In this document: positions 8,407 through 18,026 of the stretch, piece after piece
Layout: each line of letters begins with the position of its first letter
How positions within the stretch are numbered: the first letter of the stretch is position 1
From: Bacillus mycoides
GTDB taxonomy: Bacteria > Bacillota > Bacilli > Bacillales > Bacillaceae_G
Assembly (NCBI RefSeq): GCF_001757995.1
Contig: NZ_LXLV01000019.1
Coordinates: forward strand, 1 to 64,000
Length of the DNA: 64,000 nucleotides
Direction: 5' to 3'
Made by a program: the position numbers and the translations under genes
The notes under the pieces: model-generated
What the model was told of the DNA's origin: nothing
The model's database searches: none
What the model saw: only the letters and a program-made list of their open reading frames with translations

Positions 8407-11327
8407 GAATTGAAAAACTCCATATTTATGGCTATGGAAAACTAGAAAATGTGGAAATGGATCTTTCATTGCTGACGGTGTTGTACGGTGAAAATGAAGC
8501 GGGGAAATCAACAATTCGCTCATTTATGAAAAGCATTTTATTCGGTTTTCCGACGAGAGGCCAGCGCCGTTATGAGCCGAAAGAAGGCGGAAAGTACGGC
8601 GGTGCGATTACTGTACAAACAGAGAAGTACGGCCGTTTGAAAATTGAACGATTGCCAAAGACGGCATCTGGTGAGGTGACCGTTTATTTTGAAGACGGGA
8701 AAACTGGCGGCGAAGATATTTTAAATGATATATTAAGCGGCATGAATGAAAGCTTATTTGATTCAGTCTTTTCGTTTGATATGCATGGCCTGCAAAATAT
8801 TCATCAGCTCGGCGAAGCAGATATCGGTAATTACTTATTTTCTGCAAGTGCAGTCGGAAGTGATGCGTTATTACAATTAGATAAAAAGTTAGAAAAAGAA
8901 ATGGATCAGCGCTTTAAGCCGAGTGGTCGTAAGCCAGAAATTAACGTGTCGCTGCAAGAGATGAAGAAAATTGAGGAAAAGATGAAAGAGTGGCAAGGGA
9001 AGATTGGCACGTATGAAAAACAGATCGAGCAGTTAAAAGAAAGTGAAGAGAAACTTGCTTCTGTTCGTGCGGAAAAAGAGAGTGCCGAAAAACGAAAGCA
9101 AGACTATGAAATATTAGCGGCGCTTGAGCCTCTCGTTATTGAAAAGAGTGCGCACGAGAAAGTGTTAGAAAATGAGAACGGGCAGTTTCCTGTAAACGGA
9201 ATGGCGCGCTATGAAGCGGTAAAGGCAAAGATAGAACCGCTGCAAGTACAAGTAGATTCACTGCAAAAAAAGATAGAAACAGTGCAATCAGAAATTGATT
9301 CCACAAAAATAGATGAATCATTTTTACAAAAAGAAAGTTACGTAGAAGAACTCCGTATGCAGCATATGTCTTATGAAAATGCACGCCAAGAAATGCGTGA
9401 TATGACAGGCAGTATTGCGAATATAAAAGAAGAAATCGCAGAACTACAGCAACAAATTGGTGCTACTTTTGAACAAGAGACAGTTCTTTCATTTGATATG
9501 AGTTTAGCGACGAAAGAATTGATTACACAAACGGTGCAAAAAGCGAGAGAGTTAGAAACGCAAAAAACGCAGCTAGATGAACGTTTTAAAACGGCTCAAG
9601 AGCAATTAGAAGAACAAGAAGAAAATATAAGACAGATCAAGAAACAAATGTTAGTGGATGAAGAACGAAATATGTTAGTTGAGAAAGAAAAATCATTTCA
9701 AGATGCGACGTTTATCGGTATGGGCGCAGAGAGAATGAAGCGCAAATATGAGGAAAAAGCAGGAGCGGCTACGCAAAAGAAAAAGCAATGGCAAAGAGTT
9801 TGTCTTCTGTTACTGCTTATTAACACGCTTGTTTTATTCACGAGCTTATTTAAAGATAACCGTCCACTTTTATTTATTAGTGTTATTGTTTTTGTAGGGA
9901 TTGTTTTAGCTCTCGTTTTATATAAAGATCCATCAAGTGGGTTACAAGAAGAGCTTCTTACTCTTCAGCAAAGTGCTGGTGGGCGCCAAAGTGAAGAAGC
10001 GATGTCCGTGCGCTATCAGTTAGAAAAGGATGAAGAGATTCGTAAGCTATTTGAGCGCGAGTCATATAAGTTACAGCAAATGGAGCGAGCGTATGATAAA
10101 GTCGTTTCATCGTATGAGGAATGGGAGAGAGAAACATTCCGCGCCAGCGAACAAGTAGATGCATATAAAGTACGCTATTTGTTCCCAGAATTTTATACGT
10201 ATGCACACATATTACCGGCGTTTGAGCGTATTGAAAAAATGCAGCAATTGTATCGTGAATTAGAGAAGCGAGGTACGCGAAAATCTTCATTATATGAAAT
10301 GATTTCGCACTTTGAACATAAACTAGAAACTGTTATTGGTAGCGCGGAGTATAGTAATTTGTATGAAGCGCAAAGTCGTATGCAAAATGAGAAAGAGAAG
10401 CGACAAACTTGTAAGCAGCTGAAAGAGAAGCTGGCGGAATGGCAAGAAGAATATGAGTTCATGCAAGAGCAATTAAAACAACTACTAGTAGAACGAGATG
10501 GCTTATGGCATATCGCGGATTCTACAGATGAAGAGATGTTTTTAGAGGCAGGAAGATTGGCGGAAAAACGTGAAGATGCGGATAAGCAAGTGGGACGTTT
10601 ATTACCTCAAATTGATCTTTTAGAACAGCGCTTAACGAGTTTATCATTGGCTGGAAATTATGAGGCTGAAGGATATGAAGACCAATTAAAGAAAGAAATA
10701 GTAACGATGCAAAACTGTATTGCGAAAGAGAAAGAGCTGACAGAGCGTATTGCGAAGCATCGAATAGAAATTGCGAATTTAGAAGAAGGTAGTACGTACG
10801 GTGATTTACTACACGAGTGGGAAATGAAAAAAGCGCAAGTGCGTGAACAAGTGAAAAAATGGGCTGCATATGCGGCCGCAAAGACGGTGTTAACGAAAAC
10901 CAAGCAATATTATCATGAAGTGCATCTGCCGCGCATTTTACAACAATCCGAAGAGTATTTCGTTTATTTAACGGGCGGGAGATATAGTAAAATATTCTCG
11001 CCGTCAGAGGCGGAACCTTTCATTGTCGAACGTAACGATGGTGTGCGTTTTTACAGTCATGAACTAAGCCAAGCGACAGCTGAGCAGTTATATTTATCGT
11101 TACGATTTGCACTAGCGAAAACGTTTGAGCATGATTATCCATTTATTATTGATGATAGCTTCGTACATTTTGACGCGGTAAGGACGAATCGAACGATTGA
11201 ACTTATAAAGGAAATTGCGAAAGATAGACAAGTTATCTTCTTTACATGTCATGCGCATTTATTAACGTATTTTACAGAAAATGAGATTATAAAATTAACG
11301 CGTAAGCGTAAAGAAAATGAGTTGTAG
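8403..11327 (+). CDS. yhaN: YhaN, SbcC/Rad50-like AAA ATPase, 974 aa
   Basis: Large SMC/Rad50-like ATPase. Walker A is YGENEAGKST (residues 28-37). Long coiled-coil arms run from about 170 to 860, and the C-terminal half carries the ABC-type signature region (SHELSQATAEQLYLSLRFAL) and Walker B (YPFIIDDSFVHFD). An uncommon feature is a pair of hydrophobic segments inside the arms at about residues 465-510 (LLLLINTLVLF...ISVIVFVGIVLALVLY), which could tether the complex to the membrane. It is coupled to yhaO by ATGA overlap. Inferred role: DNA end processing or repair with YhaO. Confidence 0.92.
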   Translation: MRIEKLHIYGYGKLENVEMDLSLLTVLYGENEAGKSTIRSFMKSILFGFPTRGQRRYEPKEGGKYGGAITVQTEKYGRLKIERLPKTASGEVTVYFEDGKTGGEDILNDILSGMNESLFDSVFSFDMHGLQNIHQLGEADIGNYLFSASAVGSDALLQLDKKLEKEMDQRFKPSGRKPEINVSLQEMKKIEEKMKEWQGKIGTYEKQIEQLKESEEKLASVRAEKESAEKRKQDYEILAALEPLVIEKSAHEKVLENENGQFPVNGMARYEAVKAKIEPLQVQVDSLQKKIETVQSEIDSTKIDESFLQKESYVEELRMQHMSYENARQEMRDMTGSIANIKEEIAELQQQIGATFEQETVLSFDMSLATKELITQTVQKARELETQKTQLDERFKTAQEQLEEQEENIRQIKKQMLVDEERNMLVEKEKSFQDATFIGMGAERMKRKYEEKAGAATQKKKQWQRVCLLLLLINTLVLFTSLFKDNRPLLFISVIVFVGIVLALVLYKDPSSGLQEELLTLQQSAGGRQSEEAMSVRYQLEKDEEIRKLFERESYKLQQMERAYDKVVSSYEEWERETFRASEQVDAYKVRYLFPEFYTYAHILPAFERIEKMQQLYRELEKRGTRKSSLYEMISHFEHKLETVIGSAEYSNLYEAQSRMQNEKEKRQTCKQLKEKLAEWQEEYEFMQEQLKQLLVERDGLWHIADSTDEEMFLEAGRLAEKREDADKQVGRLLPQIDLLEQRLTSLSLAGNYEAEGYEDQLKKEIVTMQNCIAKEKELTERIAKHRIEIANLEEGSTYGDLLHEWEMKKAQVREQVKKWAAYAAAKTVLTKTKQYYHEVHLPRILQQSEEYFVYLTGGRYSKIFSPSEAEPFIVERNDGVRFYSHELSQATAEQLYLSLRFALAKTFEHDYPFIIDDSFVHFDAVRTNRTIELIKEIAKDRQVIFFTCHAHLLTYFTENEIIKLTRKRKENEL

Positions 11328-11350
11328 TATGCTATACTAAAAGTAATTGA

Positions 11351-12313
<963 letters not shown>

Positions 12314-12366
12314 AATTGTAAATAGAATGGCCTCATTAAGTGTGGCATGACAATAAAATTGTTTGA

Positions 12367-12406
12367 AAAGATGGTGTGAAATTAAGTTTTCACACCATCT
12401 TTTATT
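12367..12406 (+). terminator. Terminator of the yhaO-yhaN-yhaM cluster
   Basis: 15-bp perfect stem AAAGATGGTGTGAAA / TTTCACACCATCTTT (12367-12381 / 12388-12402), then TATT. Confidence 0.85.
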
Positions 12407-12711
12407 ATCCTGATAAGGAAAGACGCTGCAAACAGCTTTAAAAACCATTATTTATTCTTTGATGAGGAAAGAAATAATGAGAGAAAAAGATGTAAATCAT
12501 ACGGCAAATTTATATTGCATTAGCTCGTGTAAAGCTAAGGGATGAGAGCCTGTTGTCAATAAAAAAACGAATCTTAAACAAAACAATTCTTTTGCATATC
12601 ATGTGATGCAAGGGAGGCAAGAGAACGTGTTCGTTGATTGGAAATCTTTTGTAGAGTATTCTGAATATAGAGTTGTATTAGGAATATTCTTTTAAGGAGA
12701 GTGATTACTTT

Positions 12712-12909
12712 ATGCTAGGAAAATGGATGGATAAAGTAAGAGAACCTAGATGTATACACAATTATAAATTTATTAAAACTCAAGATAGTGAAAATTTTAA
12801 AACAGGGCAGATTGGGACAGCTAATATTTATAAGTGCGAAAAATGTGGTAAAGAAAAGGTTGATTATAAATATAACAGTGATATAAATAGTGATTTTTGG
12901 AATATATAA
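12712..12909 (+). CDS. hypothetical 65-aa protein with a CxxC pair
   Basis: Small soluble protein. A Cys at residue ~15 (EPRCIHNYK) and a C-terminal YKCEKCGKEK suggest a half zinc ribbon. The rest is Lys/Asn-rich. It is preceded by AAGGAGAGTGATTACTTT before the ATG and followed by a terminator at 13003. The preceding 300 bp (12410-12710) contain no supportable gene. No family recognised. It could be a phage- or plasmid-derived fragment. Confidence 0.6.
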   Translation: MLGKWMDKVREPRCIHNYKFIKTQDSENFKTGQIGTANIYKCEKCGKEKVDYKYNSDINSDFWNI

Positions 12910-13002
12910 AATAAATCGTTTAATGAAACAGAGAATTACTAATATTAATTATTCACCGAAATTACAAGTTATTGTAAGGGTATTTAACTATTAAAGAATT
13001 TT

Positions 13003-13045
13003 AATAGCCTATGATCAGTTTTTTGATTGTAGGCTATTTATTTTG
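13003..13045 (+). terminator. Terminator after the 65-aa gene
   Basis: Stem AATAGCCTA...TAGGCTATT (13003-13011 / 13030-13038) followed by TATTTT. Confidence 0.7.
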
Positions 13046-13137
13046 GCGAGTGAAATAATTTTATTATCAGTAGACATGGAAATAATTACGCCGAAAAACA
13101 TATAAAATTTAACTAAACTAGTACTGAGATATAAAAA

Positions 13138-13155
13138 TATCTCGAATTCAAGATA
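13138..13155. promoter_or_regulatory. MhqR-like operator
   Basis: TATCTCGAATTCAAGATA is an 18-bp dyad with one asymmetric base pair. It matches the operator I recall for the B. subtilis MarR-type quinone sensor MhqR (ATCTCGAATTCGAGAT). It lies 6 bp upstream of a plausible -35 and about 230 bp upstream of a ring-cleaving dioxygenase, the expected target class. Confidence 0.65.
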
Positions 13156-13161
13156 ATTTAC

Positions 13162-13190
13162 TTGCTTTTTAATCACTTGAGTTGTAAAGT
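13162..13190 (+). promoter_or_regulatory. Candidate sigma-A promoter for the dioxygenase
   Basis: TTGCTT (13162-13167), 17-bp spacer, TAAAGT (13185-13190), immediately downstream of the MhqR-like dyad. The spacer/-10 also contains the imperfect repeat ATCACTT...AAGTGAT. A second similar block (ATCACTTGACTAGTAAAATGA) lies at about 13274. The ~190 nt between this promoter and the gene hold only a possible 22-codon frame at 13217. Confidence 0.45.
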
Positions 13191-13383
13191 GATAGTAACG
13201 AAAGGAAATGAGTCATATGAGAAAGGTCACAGCGTTCTCTAAATTGCTTTCGTACGAATTATTTTTTCAGTTATCACTTGACTAGTAAAATGAAATGATT
13301 ACTTTTATAAATACATGCTTCGTTGACCAGCGAGCAGAAATAAAACTATTAAATACAAATTAAAACCATTGGAGGAATATAAA

Positions 13384-14361
13384 ATGAATCAATTAAAAGG
13401 AATACACCACGTTACAGCGATTACAAGTAGTGCAGAAAAGAACTATGAATTTTTCACTCATGTTTTAGGAATGCGTTTAGTTAAAAAAACAGTAAACCAA
13501 GATGATATTCAAACGTATCATTTATTCTTTGCAGATGATAAAGGTAGTGCAGGAACAGATATGACATTCTTTGACTTCCCGGGCGTTCCAAAAGGAGTAC
13601 ACGGTACAAATGAAATTTCAAAGACTTCATTCCGAGTTCCAACTGATGCAGCACTAGAGTATTGGGTGAAACGTTTTGATCGTCTTGAAGTGGAACATAC
13701 AGGAATTAAAGAGCAGTTTGGTAAGAAAACTCTTTCTTTCGTTGATTTCGATGATCAACACTATCAATTAATTTCAGATGAACTTGATAAAGGGGTGGAA
13801 TCAGGTACACCTTGGCAAAACGGGCCAGTTCCATTAGAATACGCAATTACTGGTTTAGGGCCTGTATTTATCCGTATCGCGAACTTTAGTTTCTTCAAAG
13901 AAGTGTTAGAAAAAGTTCTATTATTTAAAGAGATTGCTCAAGAAGGAGAATTCTATTTATTTGAAGTGAACGAAGGTGGAAACGGTGCATCTGTCATTGT
14001 AGAACATAATACGGTTCTTCCTGAAGCACAACAAGGTTTTGGTACAGTGCACCATGCGGCATTCCGCGTAGAAGATCGTGCTGTATTAGAAGAATGGATT
14101 GAGAGAATAGGTAGCGTTGGACTTCCGTCATCTGGTTATGTAAATCGTCACTTCTTCGAGTCATTATACGCAAGAGTTGCACCGCAAATTTTATTCGAGT
14201 TTGCAACAGATGGCCCTGGTTTTATGGGAGATGAGCCATATGAAACACTTGGAGAAAAATTATCTTTACCTCCATTCCTAGAGCCAAAACGTGAAGAAAT
14301 CGAAAAATTAGTTCGTCCGATTGATACAGTGAGAAGTACGAAGGAACTTATTAAAGAGTGA
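13384..14361 (+). CDS. ring-cleaving extradiol dioxygenase of the MhqO/glyoxalase (VOC) family, 325 aa
   Basis: Two tandem vicinal-oxygen-chelate modules (residues ~5-125 and ~145-290). Likely iron ligands are the His in GIHHVTAIT at the start of module 1, the His in GTVHHAAFRV in module 2 and the Glu in LFEFATDGPGF. This is the architecture of MhqA/MhqE/MhqO hydroquinone dioxygenases, which open the ring of quinol adducts in the cytosol. The ATG at 13384 is 7 nt behind TTGGAGGAA; the frame opens earlier but without a site. The upstream MhqR-like dyad supports quinone-inducible control. Confidence 0.88.
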   Translation: MNQLKGIHHVTAITSSAEKNYEFFTHVLGMRLVKKTVNQDDIQTYHLFFADDKGSAGTDMTFFDFPGVPKGVHGTNEISKTSFRVPTDAALEYWVKRFDRLEVEHTGIKEQFGKKTLSFVDFDDQHYQLISDELDKGVESGTPWQNGPVPLEYAITGLGPVFIRIANFSFFKEVLEKVLLFKEIAQEGEFYLFEVNEGGNGASVIVEHNTVLPEAQQGFGTVHHAAFRVEDRAVLEEWIERIGSVGLPSSGYVNRHFFESLYARVAPQILFEFATDGPGFMGDEPYETLGEKLSLPPFLEPKREEIEKLVRPIDTVRSTKELIKE

Positions 14362-14384
14362 AAATAGAGATAGTAAGTAGAAGA

Positions 14385-14427
14385 GCAAGTAGTTCTAGTG
14401 AATCGCTGGAACTGCTTGTTTTTTTAT
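14385..14427 (+). terminator. Terminator of the dioxygenase gene
   Basis: Stem GCAAGTAGTTC / GAACTGCTTGT (14385-14395 / 14409-14419, one G-U pair) followed by T7. Confidence 0.8.
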
Positions 14428-14598
14428 TTTTGTTTTATAAGTATTTCTCTTTTTGAGTTTATACCGAAAGAATAGCATTTTTTTACTTTTAAATAGTCTA
14501 TTAAGAGATACAGCCGAGATATAATAAGGATCATCATTGTACTTAAAGTCTTAGTTCGGGTATTCACTGAGCCAAGGTTATTTTTATTTGGAATTTCT

Positions 14599-14627
14599 TG
14601 CAACCATTTTAAGGCATATACAGTCTA
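14599..14627 (+). promoter_or_regulatory. ECF-sigma-type promoter, probably autoregulatory
   Basis: TGCAACC (14599-14605), 17-nt spacer, GTCTA (14623-14627). This follows the TGAAAC-N16/17-CGTC layout of extracytoplasmic-function sigma promoters and lies about 50 bp upstream of an ECF sigma gene. Confidence 0.55.
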
Positions 14628-14674
14628 ATAGTTATATAAAACATAAATGGTAAATTTCTAAGGGGGAATTTAAA

Positions 14675-15217
14675 ATGGAGCTGCTCATAAAGCGGGCTCA
14701 AAAAGGTGATGAGGAAGCCTTTATTGAGGCAATTGATATATTAATGCCACAAATGTATAAGGTGGCAAAAGCACGCTTGAAAAATGAAGAAGATATAGGA
14801 GATGCAATACAGGAAACAATTTTGTCTGCTTTTACAAATTTAAAAAGGGTAAAAGAACCAGAGTATTTTAAAACATGGATTACGAAAATATTAATGAATA
14901 AATGTAATGATATAGTACGAAAAAATAAGGTTTTATATGTGGATGATTATGGGAAAGTACAGGGGGACCAAATCGTAAAAGACAATATTGAACAAGAGCT
15001 TGAATTTGACAATATGCTTAGTTATTTAGGTGTGGAGTATCGTTTAGTAATCGTACTCCATTATGTAAATAAATTTAAAACAAAAGAAATTGCAGAGATT
15101 TTAAATGAAAAAGAAGGAACGATCAAATCAAGACTACATAGGGCAAGGCAACAGTTAAAAGAATATTATTTAAAAGAAGACTGGGAGAATGTAAACAATG
15201 GGGGGAATTTAAAATGA
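14675..15217 (+). CDS. ECF-family RNA polymerase sigma factor, 180 aa
   Basis: Contains region 2 (IGDAIQETILSAFTNL...YFKTWITKILMNKCNDIVRK, residues ~45-95) and region 4 (YRLVIVLHYVNKFKTKEIAE...GTIKSRLHRARQQLKEYY, ~120-170), with no region 3, as in ECF sigma factors. AGGGGGAA precedes the ATG. It overlaps the next gene by 4 bp (ATGA), which typically couples sigma to its regulator. The upstream ECF-like promoter suggests autoregulation. The stimulus is unknown; SigV/SigX-like envelope stress is possible. Confidence 0.9.
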   Translation: MELLIKRAQKGDEEAFIEAIDILMPQMYKVAKARLKNEEDIGDAIQETILSAFTNLKRVKEPEYFKTWITKILMNKCNDIVRKNKVLYVDDYGKVQGDQIVKDNIEQELEFDNMLSYLGVEYRLVIVLHYVNKFKTKEIAEILNEKEGTIKSRLHRARQQLKEYYLKEDWENVNNGGNLK

Positions 15218-16392
15218 ATGAACAATTCGAGCATAAATTAGAAGAAGCATTAAATGATGCTGTAACAATTCCTACTAGTGTTTTGAAGAAAAAAGAACTT
15301 GCTTTTGAAGAAATTAGAAAAAGTAAGAAACAAAAACAAACATCCTCTCATAAAAAAATAGTTGCAGCAATGATAGCAGGGTTAACGATTGTTGGAGCAA
15401 GTGTCGGAGTTGGCGTGTATGGTGATTCAGCATTAGCTGTGGTAAAGGAATTCTTTTTTGCGAAAGATCAGGGAGTTCAAAAAGCGGCAGATGATGGGTA
15501 TATACAAAAAGTAGATGAGAATAATGTGATGAAAGATAATGGGGTTACAATCCAAATTAAAAATGTACTGTATGATAAATCTAAAATAGCAGTTTCCTTA
15601 CAATTGAAATTTGAAGATAAAAGTTTAATAAGTAAAGTGACAGATTTAAGAATGAAGTACGATTTAACAGATGATAAAGGACGATATATAGAGAAGGCGG
15701 AATACACAGAAGGGTTAACAAATGAAAATAGTAAGATGTTGGGAGGTAGCGAATGGAGTATTCAGGCAGGTGAAGAAGAGGGAGAAATAACTTATAATTT
15801 AATATTCCATCCTATGAATTCAATTGATAACATTGATAGTCTAAACTTTAATATTAGTTCTATATCTTTGTTTGCGCCATTAGAAAATAAAGATGTTTCT
15901 TACAGGACAGAAGCAGAATCTCAATCAAATACTGTAAAAGAAGATATAGAAGTTTGGCATCAGAATGGTATGCAACTTAATAAGGAAATTCAAGGGAAGT
16001 GGCAAGGGGGAATAAAATTAGACTCGAAGTTTAAAGGAAATCAAGAGATTCATTTTGTTCCTAAACAACAACCTGAGTCTGTAAAAATAGTGTCTGCAGA
16101 AGTACTACCAACAGGGACGAATATCACATTTGAACGTGATTCTTCTGGAGATGATGAAGAAATAAAACGTCAGATAAAAACAATTGATAGTGTAATTCTT
16201 ATGGATGAAAAAGGGAAAACATATAAGTCAACGTTAAAGGGGTACTCAAGTGCTGGGGATAATGGGAAAACAATTAAAGTGAAAACGTTTGATGTTACTA
16301 CTTTTGATAATGTGAATCATTTTAAAGTGTTATTAAAAGATGTTGATGGAAAAGATGTTGTAATCGATTTGGCTCGTGAAGAAGAAAAATAA
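15214..16392 (+). CDS. membrane-anchored DUF4179-type protein, probable anti-sigma factor, 392 aa
   Basis: Cytosolic N-terminus (residues 1-~48) beginning MNEQFEHKLEEALNDA, one transmembrane segment (KIVAAMIAGLTIVGASVGVGV, ~49-69), and a large extracytoplasmic region (~70-392). This is the layout of DUF4179 proteins found next to Bacillus ECF sigma factors. It overlaps the sigma gene by 4 bp. Inferred role: the cytosolic helices hold the sigma factor, and the outer domain senses envelope change. No protease site or ligand motif could be identified. Confidence 0.8.
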   Translation: MNEQFEHKLEEALNDAVTIPTSVLKKKELAFEEIRKSKKQKQTSSHKKIVAAMIAGLTIVGASVGVGVYGDSALAVVKEFFFAKDQGVQKAADDGYIQKVDENNVMKDNGVTIQIKNVLYDKSKIAVSLQLKFEDKSLISKVTDLRMKYDLTDDKGRYIEKAEYTEGLTNENSKMLGGSEWSIQAGEEEGEITYNLIFHPMNSIDNIDSLNFNISSISLFAPLENKDVSYRTEAESQSNTVKEDIEVWHQNGMQLNKEIQGKWQGGIKLDSKFKGNQEIHFVPKQQPESVKIVSAEVLPTGTNITFERDSSGDDEEIKRQIKTIDSVILMDEKGKTYKSTLKGYSSAGDNGKTIKVKTFDVTTFDNVNHFKVLLKDVDGKDVVIDLAREEEK

Positions 16393-16402
16393 AGTATACG
16401 AT

Positions 16403-16446
16403 AAAAAACGCAAACTTCTAATCAAAAGAAGCTTGCGTTTTTTATT
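16403..16446 (+). terminator. Terminator of the ECF sigma operon
   Basis: Stem AAAAAACGCAA..TTCT / AGAA..TTGCGTTTTTT (16403-16443). Confidence 0.85.
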
Positions 16447-16629
16447 AACTAAAAGAAGTAAGGGACACTAAGTATAGTGATAACAAGCCTTCTTTCGGAT
16501 ATCCAATTGTCCGACCAAGTCAAAGGAAGCTAGCACCAAATAGCGCTGAGCAAACAATCTTTGATGGTTCATCTCACACTGATTATTAGCTCACACTAAT
16601 CGGACTGCCCGTTAACGCAGATAAAATAA

Positions 16630-16665
16630 TTGACTTACTTTTTATATGTAACTATAATAGTTACA
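16630..16665 (+). promoter_or_regulatory. Promoter with overlapping TGTAAC-N7-GTTACA operator (site 1)
   Basis: TTGACT (16630-16635), 17-bp spacer, perfect TATAAT (16653-16658). The dyad TGTAAC-N7-GTTACA at 16647-16665 covers the -10 box, an ideal position for repression. It is upstream of the alpha/beta hydrolase gene. No regulator gene lies in the 16447-16801 gap. Confidence 0.7.
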
Positions 16666-16704
16666 AAGAAACTGTTAGTAAGGGCAGTGAGTAATATTTT
16701 TTAA

Positions 16705-16729
16705 TATAATTGTAACCAATGCAGTTACA
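16705..16729 (+). promoter_or_regulatory. Second TGTAAC-N7-GTTACA operator beside a TATAAT box (site 2)
   Basis: TATAAT (16705-16710) is directly followed by TGTAAC-N7-GTTACA (16711-16729), the same half-sites and spacing as site 1, 64 bp further downstream. Two identical-architecture dyads in one leader point to a dedicated repressor. Confidence 0.65.
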
Positions 16730-16801
16730 ATTAAAATTATCATAAAACAACCAAAAAATGTAAAAACTTTAAATAGCAACATGAGAAAGGAGACGGGAAT
16801 T

Positions 16802-17677
16802 TTGAAACGGTTTAAGTTTTATATGATTAGCGGTATTGTACTTGTTTTGTTAATAGTATGTAACTTTGTTGATAAGCCGATTGCGAAGGTTGGAGAAGTG
16901 AAAGATACTGTTATGATGAAGATAAATACGAAAGAGAGTATGGCACAGATTGATGGGCAGACGATTTATTTTAAGCAAATTGGCGTGGGGAAACCGCCTT
17001 TACTTATGCTTCACGGGTTTGGTGGTTCTTCTGATGGATTTAGTGATATTTATCCGGAACTAGCGAGAGATCATACGATTATTGCGGTTGATATTTTAGG
17101 ATTTGGACGTTCTTCTAAGCCGATTGATTTTCAGTATTCGTTTCCTGCGCAAGTGAATTTATATTATAAGCTAATGAAGAAGCTCGGATACGATCAGTTT
17201 GCGGTACTTGGTCATTCGATGGGGGGAGAGATGTCCCTTAATTTAGCTTACCTATATCCGGACGCGGTTACCCATCTCATTTTAGCGGATGCTACAGGGA
17301 TTGAGTCTTTCCAGCAAAAAGAAAGTTATGAAATGCCGCCACTATCGAAGGACTTACAAACTGTAACTGAAATTAAGGATTATAATAAAAATGAAGTGAA
17401 AAATAGTCGTGATGATAAAGAGCATTATGATCAGCTTACGAAAATGAGAGAGCGCCGCATTGCGATGGAAGCCGATAAAATTAAGGTGCCGACTTTAATT
17501 ATTTGGGGTAGGCACGATAAGAGCGTTTCCTGGAAAAATGGTGAGCTGTATCATCAGTTATTTACAAATAGTACGTTTCATATTATTGAAAAAGGATACC
17601 ACGCGCCGTTCCGCCAGGAGCCAGTAGAGTTTATGGAATATGTACAAGCGTTTTTTGCGAAGAATCCGCAAGGGTAA
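16802..17677 (+). CDS. alpha/beta-hydrolase with N-terminal membrane anchor, 291 aa
   Basis: An N-terminal hydrophobic segment (MISGIVLVLLIVCNF, ~residues 8-24) anchors the enzyme outside the membrane. Alpha/beta-hydrolase landmarks follow: oxyanion motif LMLHGFGGSSDGF, nucleophile elbow GHSMGGEM (Ser), catalytic Asp region IIWGRHDKSV and His in EKGYHAPFRQEP. Substrate unknown (ester- or haloperoxidase-like). An ATG at 16781 has no ribosome site. AAAGGAG is placed 9 nt before TTG 16802, which I prefer. Probably controlled by the two upstream dyads. Confidence 0.85.
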   Translation: MKRFKFYMISGIVLVLLIVCNFVDKPIAKVGEVKDTVMMKINTKESMAQIDGQTIYFKQIGVGKPPLLMLHGFGGSSDGFSDIYPELARDHTIIAVDILGFGRSSKPIDFQYSFPAQVNLYYKLMKKLGYDQFAVLGHSMGGEMSLNLAYLYPDAVTHLILADATGIESFQQKESYEMPPLSKDLQTVTEIKDYNKNEVKNSRDDKEHYDQLTKMRERRIAMEADKIKVPTLIIWGRHDKSVSWKNGELYHQLFTNSTFHIIEKGYHAPFRQEPVEFMEYVQAFFAKNPQG

Positions 17678-17759
17678 AGTGAAATTTAAAGAATAAATCC
17701 ACTTCTTTCCTCATAGAGTGAAACTAATAAGGCTTGTCTAAGGAAAGGAATGAAGTGAT

Positions 17760-17960
17760 TTGGAAACTTTACCATGGTGGGTTTATCTTGTAATTGTTGG
17801 GATTGTACTAAGTGGCTACATGGTTTTATATACTTCAAAAAAAGAGCAAGAGATGGATAATGAGTTTATCGAAAAAGAAGGAGAAGTATATATGAAACGT
17901 TTAGAGGAAGAGCGTGAGAAACGTAATCAGGATAGTGATAAAGATTCGGTATTACTTTAA
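17760..17960 (+). CDS. yhaL: YhaL, sporulation-associated small membrane protein, 66 aa
   Basis: Starts METLPWWVYLVIVGIVLSGY (one membrane segment), followed by a charged helix containing FIEKEGEVYMKRLEEEREKR. This matches B. subtilis YhaL, a sigma-E-dependent sporulation protein encoded between yhaM and prsA. The start codon is a TTG, 10 nt behind AAAGGA. It is monocistronic with a terminator at 17972. Confidence 0.85.
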   Translation: METLPWWVYLVIVGIVLSGYMVLYTSKKEQEMDNEFIEKEGEVYMKRLEEEREKRNQDSDKDSVLL

Positions 17961-17971
17961 TAGAAATTTTG

Positions 17972-18020
17972 AAAGGCTATCATCTGGTGGAATTTTACAT
18001 CTAGATGATAGCCTTTTTTC
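17972..18020 (+). terminator. Terminator of yhaL
   Basis: 14-bp stem AAAGGCTATCATCT / AGATGATAGCCTTT (17972-17985 / 18003-18016), then TTTC. Confidence 0.85.
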
Positions 18021-18026
18021 TTTTGA

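Noticed and set aside
12627-12695. 22-codon GTG frame behind GGGAGG upstream of the 65-aa gene
   Set aside because: A good ribosome site, but too short and with no recognisable pattern; left out of the gene list.
13217-13285. 22-codon ATG frame (MRKVTAFSKLLSYELF...) in the dioxygenase leader
   Set aside because: Could be a relic or leader peptide, but nothing beyond an AAAGGA supports translation.
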